Shown here: piece by piece, positions 60,092 to 64,000 of the stretch
How the letters are laid out: each line of letters begins with the position of its first letter
Numbering within the stretch: position 1 is the first letter of the stretch
Source: Polytrichum commune
Taxonomy: Eukaryota > Streptophyta > Polytrichopsida > Polytrichales > Polytrichaceae
Direction of reading: 5' to 3'
Assembly (NCBI GenBank): GCA_950295325.1
Contig: OX485809.1
Span: 38,473,081 to 38,537,080 of the forward strand
DNA length: 64,000 nucleotides
Translations under genes and position numbers: made by a program
Notes under the pieces: generated by a model
Seen by the model: the letters and a program-made list of their open reading frames with translations, nothing else
Databases searched by the model: none
Told to the model about the DNA's origin: nothing

Positions 60092-62864
60092 GTATGTATA
60101 TGGAAAATAATCAGAGAATAAGATATAGCACAAATCTGACAGTTCCTTCAAGACATACGTCGTTGACCAGTCCTTGCCCCCACTTGCTGGTGTGGCAGCC
60201 CCACGCTCACGAGCCAAGTCACAGAAAATCTCACGATCAAGAACGCTTTGTCCGCTCAGCTGAAGAGCCTTCCTCGCACCATCAGCAGTTTCAAATTCTA
60301 CGTGACCAAACCCACGTGAACGGCCAGTTTCATCTTGCGCAATTCTGATGTCAGCTACGGCTCCGGCATCCTTGAAAAATTCATGGCTGATGGAATACAA
60401 GATAAAGCAACAAGTTAGAGTCACGTCGACATAAACATCTACATTCTCCTAAACAAGCCAATAAAAATAGGTCTTAACAAATCAGGTAAGAATAAGGAAT
60501 AGAACACTCACAGAGTATCATAGTCGGCACCCCACGCTAGGTTCTTAACAAATATTGTCTTGCTTCCTTCACCACCGGATTGCTTAGCTGGAGTTTTAAC
60601 CTCCTCTTTCTCCTCTTCCTCATCACTGTCTTCCTCATCGGCAGCAGCCTTAGCAGCCACCTTTCCATTCTGGGGCTGCACAACCACATTACGAATTATT
60701 AGTTCTAGAAAATATATAATACCCAAAGAACCTCAACCAGTACTGTGCACTTTTAAAAAGAAGGCACCGTGTTGAAACCACAAACCTTTGCTTCCTCCTC
60801 ACTTTCGTCGTCACTGTCTTCTTCCTCATCACTGTCATCATCGTCCTTCGCTGATACCTTGGACGCAGGCTTAGCAGCAGCGCCGTTCTTAGCAGCAGGC
60901 TGCAGGGTGAAAACCAAAACGTCAGGTACTTTGATAGGACAAATAATTCGATCACACTCCAAATCCACCTATGAAAACAGAGCCAAATCTACATATAAAG
61001 GCAGGAACATCCTCATCTTATAACAAGAGCTAAACTCCCGAACCGTAATATTCCTGCATATCTACCTTCTCATCTTCGCTGTCATCTTCGTCCTCATCGT
61101 CATCTTCATCATCGCTCTCACTTTCAACCTTCTTGGCTGGCGCAGCTTTCGCTGCAGCCTTGACTGGGACCTGAATACAAATAGTCCACAAAGATGAAGC
61201 TATTACTAGTTCGGAGGAGCTTATACCTTGCATAAAGGTACGCACAATGTGGGCTAACAGTACAGTGTCTTTATATATTAATACAAATATTTCATTACAT
61301 ATATCCGTTCAGACTCTACTTCGTAACTAGGAAAGAATATACAACTACGAATACAATCATGTGAATCACAAATCTTAAGTAATATTTAGACCGCAAGATC
61401 GAGATCAATCAGCAATCGAGATTTACCGCTTGCTCCTCATCACTTTCATCGTCATCATCATCAGACTCTTCTTCAGAACTACTTTCTTCCTTTTTGGCAG
61501 GAGCCTTGACAACTTTACCGGTAGGCTGCATCCAACACCAGTGATTCAATATCAACAATGAAGAACTCATTGATGTAAATTATCATCTGGGAGTTGCACT
61601 TCCTTGAGGTCCATTTGAAAGTCAAGTGAAGTGATGTAACAGGTAACCATATTCCTCTTGTTAAGAGAGGTTATATCCAAAAGCCTCATAAACATGACCG
61701 CTAACAGATGTATATATGCTATTGAAAGACAAATCATTCCTGAACTTTTTCTTCAGGGAAAATTTCGACATCAGCAATATCACCACAAGTTCGGCAACAG
61801 AGCGTACATGAAACCAGAGACTTAGACTCAATCATGAATAACTCATTGATGTTAACTTTCTTGTAGGCAAGGCGTTCACTTACAGTACTGTAGAACGTTA
61901 ACTGAAGTGGGGAGCTTTGATCCTCTTCTTAAGAATTGAAGACAGAAAATCACAAAAAAATCACAGAAATCATTTGCAACGTAAGTATGTCACACATACC
62001 TTCACTTCTTCCTCATCATCACTGTCCTCTTCCTCGGAGCTGTCCTCTGCGGCTGCCTTTCCATTCTTGACAGGGGCAACTTTAGCAGGAACCATCTCCT
62101 ACATACACATAGGGAAGGTGAGCCTCATTTATTGCACAGTATAACCAAAAATATGTTTAAGTTGATTTCACATCTATTTCATACCTCATCAGAGTCCTCA
62201 TCAGAATCCTCCTCATCACTGCTCTCCTCCACGACTGGCTTCTTTACTGGAGCGGCCTTGGCAGGGACAGCCTTGACAGCCTTGGCAACAGGCTTGGGAG
62301 CCTGCGCGATCAACAAAATTGAATCAACCAAAATGCACAAACGTCTGTAGGAGATAGAAACCAGTTAATCAACATCATGACACGACAAAGGCTATCAATC
62401 ACCCTACATACCTCCTCCTCGGAATCTGACTCTTCTTCAGAAGAGGACTCGACCTTCTTTGGTGGAGGAACAACCTTCTTCTCAGCCTTGGTTTTCTTGG
62501 TAGGGGGTGCAGCTACAGCCTCTTCCAAAGCTCTCTTTCCTACAAGGACGAAAGTTCAACATGAGATCACAAACCAAGCGATAAAGATAAAGACACAAGA
62601 AGAATGGCACCCAACAGTTTGTAGTCGCTTGTGAAACATATTGCGTGTACACACCTGCTTTCTTCTCTGCCTTGGCAGGTACCACTGGAGCAGCCACCTG
62701 AGAAAGGAAGACAGAACATCAAATAGTGTATTAGGCCATGATGTAAAAGAGGAGAATTTAAGCAGCAATACTTTCCCAAGAAATTTCAGAAAAAGGAGTT
62801 ATTATTGCATTCTACTTCTTTGCGCAATCAAACCACATACCTGTACGGATTTCTTCTTGCCCAT
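59092..62864 (-). CDS. Nucleolin, 14 coding exons, 556 aa
   Basis: Exons from the start codon are 62841-62864, 62655-62697, 62412-62539, 62185-62301, 62000-62098, 61427-61525, 61066-61170, 60786-60899, 60512-60675, 60159-60386, 59910-59997, 59714-59805, 59368-59597 and 59092-59231. All introns are GT-AG and the total is 1671 nt. The N-terminus (MGKKKSVQ) leads into six to seven blocks, each a basic Ala/Pro/Lys stretch followed by a Ser/Asp/Glu run (about 60-275). RRM1 spans about 282-358 (RNP2 IFVKNL at 284-289, RNP1 RGFGHVEF at 322-329). RRM2 spans about 389-465 (RNP2-like AYVRGF, RNP1 KGFAYVEF at 433-440). A GAR domain of Gly-Arg repeats (about 471-535) and the end KKMTFGDE complete it. Two RRMs plus GAR is the plant nucleolin plan. 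It binds pre-rRNA and rDNA chromatin in the nucleolus and supports rRNA transcription and processing; the acidic blocks fit histone binding and phosphorylation. Plants often have two paralogues, and I cannot tell which one this is. Confidence 0.96.
59998..60158 (-). repeat. Nucleolin intron 10 with TG and TA microsatellites
   Basis: The intron carries an AC/TG repeat (about 60056-60074 on the + strand) joined to a TA repeat (about 60075-60090). It starts GTATGT and ends TTGCAG. Confidence 0.85.
61526..61999 (-). other. Nucleolin intron 5 with an internal imperfect duplication
   Basis: At 474 nt this is the longest intron between coding exons. The segment next to the acceptor (61538-61580) is repeated at 61814-61856, 276 bp away, with roughly three quarters of positions identical. 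The best shared block is AACTCATTGATGT (+ strand). Confidence 0.6.
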
Positions 62865-63999
62865 TTTGTCGAGATGTTCTTCGGGAAGAGCGGTCAATGA
62901 AGAATCTGCAAAAGCTCATCAAGAAAATGCAGATAAATCCACTGCAAAAGATTTGTCGGGCATGTTCTGAAATCGGCTCGCAACTCCTAGAATCCAAATA
63001 AAGCCCTAGAGAAAATGCTCGTATATACTACAAGCACACCTAGCAAATACTACCGATGACCACTATTATGTCTCGTGGCTAGTCGCATACAAATTTCTCG
63101 TACTAAGACATAATATTAATCATCATTCAAAACACGGAAACAACATGGATATGGTGACCATGTCAGACTTGAACGTCCCGTAAAGAACGCCCCCCTCACC
63201 GACACTAGCCTCTACACGAGGAAGTGACATAACCCAAAATATACAGAATAAATATAATGTGCTTTGCTTGGACTGCCCTGAATATTCATATAGGATATCA
63301 ACACGTAGTTCCACTAAGAGCTTCTTAGACCCCTGTACCCCAACATACAGGCCTAAAACGACTGCAGCTTACTAAACCCTGCAGACTAGCATGCAAAATC
63401 GTGAAAGCCCATTGCGTACAGCATGGCTTCAACTGCAGCCGCAAGCCCAGCGCTGCAGACACACTCCTCGCATAAACCCTAAACCCTGAGCTTTAAACCC
63501 TCATTCTTAAAACCTTTACTTCACATCACATCCCATGCAAAACTATGATTAACATTCAAGTATCCATGCTCATTGATATTCTCATGCAAGAGTACGCATG
63601 AGAAAACCAATACAAGTACACACGCAGAATCTTACGCAACCTCTACTCGATCGTTTCTTAAACCCTACCAAAAACCTACATCGCTTCATGTACGAGACTA
63701 CAATGAGACTCCAAAACTCAGCGCTATTTGACCATAGGTACACATACCACCGCAGCCCTGTGAGACTCAGGTACAGATTTGCTTAAACCCTGCGGGATTG
63801 CAAATGAAGGACGCAATTTTCGAGTTTCCGGGATTCTCATCTAAGGTAGTGTTGCATGCATTCTGCTTAGACAGGAGATTTACGAAGAGGGTGAGCGTGC
63901 AATCGCGAAGGGAGGTGACCAACCTGGGGATGAGCGGAGCGGTTGGATGCTCGGCAGCAACAATTTTGCCGAGTGAAAGAGAGGATTTGAGGCGCGCGG
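62865..63999 (-). promoter_or_regulatory. Nucleolin 5' UTR with a probable long leader intron
   Basis: Upstream of the start codon the leader reads back 41 nt to a good acceptor (TTTTGCAG, exon edge about 62905). A candidate donor is CCCAG/GTTGGT at 63923-63925 region, which would give an intron of about 1.0 kb and put a first, non-coding exon at about 63925 to beyond the window edge. The region 63925-64000 is pyrimidine-rich on the minus strand, like a leader. The donor choice is an inference. Confidence 0.5.
63372..63491 (-). promoter_or_regulatory. Telo-box and site II motifs upstream of nucleolin
   Basis: AAACCCTAAACCCT (63474-63487) holds a telo box (AAACCCTAA). Further AAACCCT words lie at about 63373, 63494, 63662 and 63784. 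Two site II elements (AGCCCA on the + strand, TGGGCT on the minus strand) lie at 63406-63411 and 63444-63449. In plants, telo boxes next to site II (TGGGCY) motifs mark promoters of ribosomal-protein and ribosome-biogenesis genes. If the leader intron proposed above is real, these motifs are inside it, so either they act as intronic elements or a second start site lies nearer the start codon. Confidence 0.6.
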
Positions 64000-64000
64000 A

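Noticed and set aside
61730-61790. Possible box C/D snoRNA in nucleolin intron 5 (minus strand): GAACTT...TGATGT...CTGA...AAGTTC
   Set aside because: Vertebrate nucleolin introns host snoRNAs, so I looked. The terminal stem and a CTGA box are present, but the span is too short and box C is poor. Other introns gave nothing better.
1-64000. CRISPR arrays, operons, prokaryotic promoters
   Set aside because: Split genes and plant-type repeats show this is eukaryotic nuclear DNA. I saw no regularly spaced identical repeats with unique spacers.

Overview
The window looks like nuclear DNA of a land plant. The evidence is two intron-rich protein genes with GT-AG introns mostly near 100 nt, a plant-type nucleolin with two RRMs and a C-terminal GAR domain, AAACCCTAA telo-box motifs, and many small inverted-repeat transposons (MITEs) in AT-rich intergenic DNA. 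I cannot name the species.

Layout. From 1 to about 47,950 the sequence is AT-rich, repeat-rich and gene-poor. I found no intact gene there. It holds at least eight families of short non-autonomous elements or dispersed repeats, several with terminal inverted repeats (TIRs) and clean target-site duplications (TSDs). It also holds tandem duplications, hairpins, microsatellites and several 14-17 nt G or C tracts. From about 47,950 to 53,730 the sequence is visibly richer in GC and in CAG/GCT-type words and has fewer of the MITE families, but I could not build a gene model in it. At 53,730-56,122 (+) lies a six-exon gene for a secreted class 3 lipase (315 aa). At 59,092-62,864 (-) lies a fourteen-coding-exon gene for nucleolin (556 aa), with a probable 5' UTR intron reaching towards the right edge of the window.

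Both gene models were rebuilt by hand: every junction is GT-AG, the reading phase is kept throughout, and exon lengths sum to whole codons (948 and 1671 nt). The two genes are convergent, with stop codons about 3 kb apart and a repeat copy between them. Nothing suggests that their functions are linked. The lipase should act on extracellular or endomembrane lipid esters. Nucleolin should act in rRNA transcription and processing in the nucleolus.

The most notable structures are a MITE nested inside a 155-bp foldback element, where removing the insert and one 9-bp TSD gives back exactly 155 bp; an intact 445-bp element with perfect 38-bp TIRs and TAA TSDs; the phase-0 exon array coding the acidic repeats of nucleolin; and a duplicated, inactivated copy of a splice-acceptor region in lipase intron 1. 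I found no new multi-gene system, CRISPR array, rRNA gene or convincing tRNA gene.
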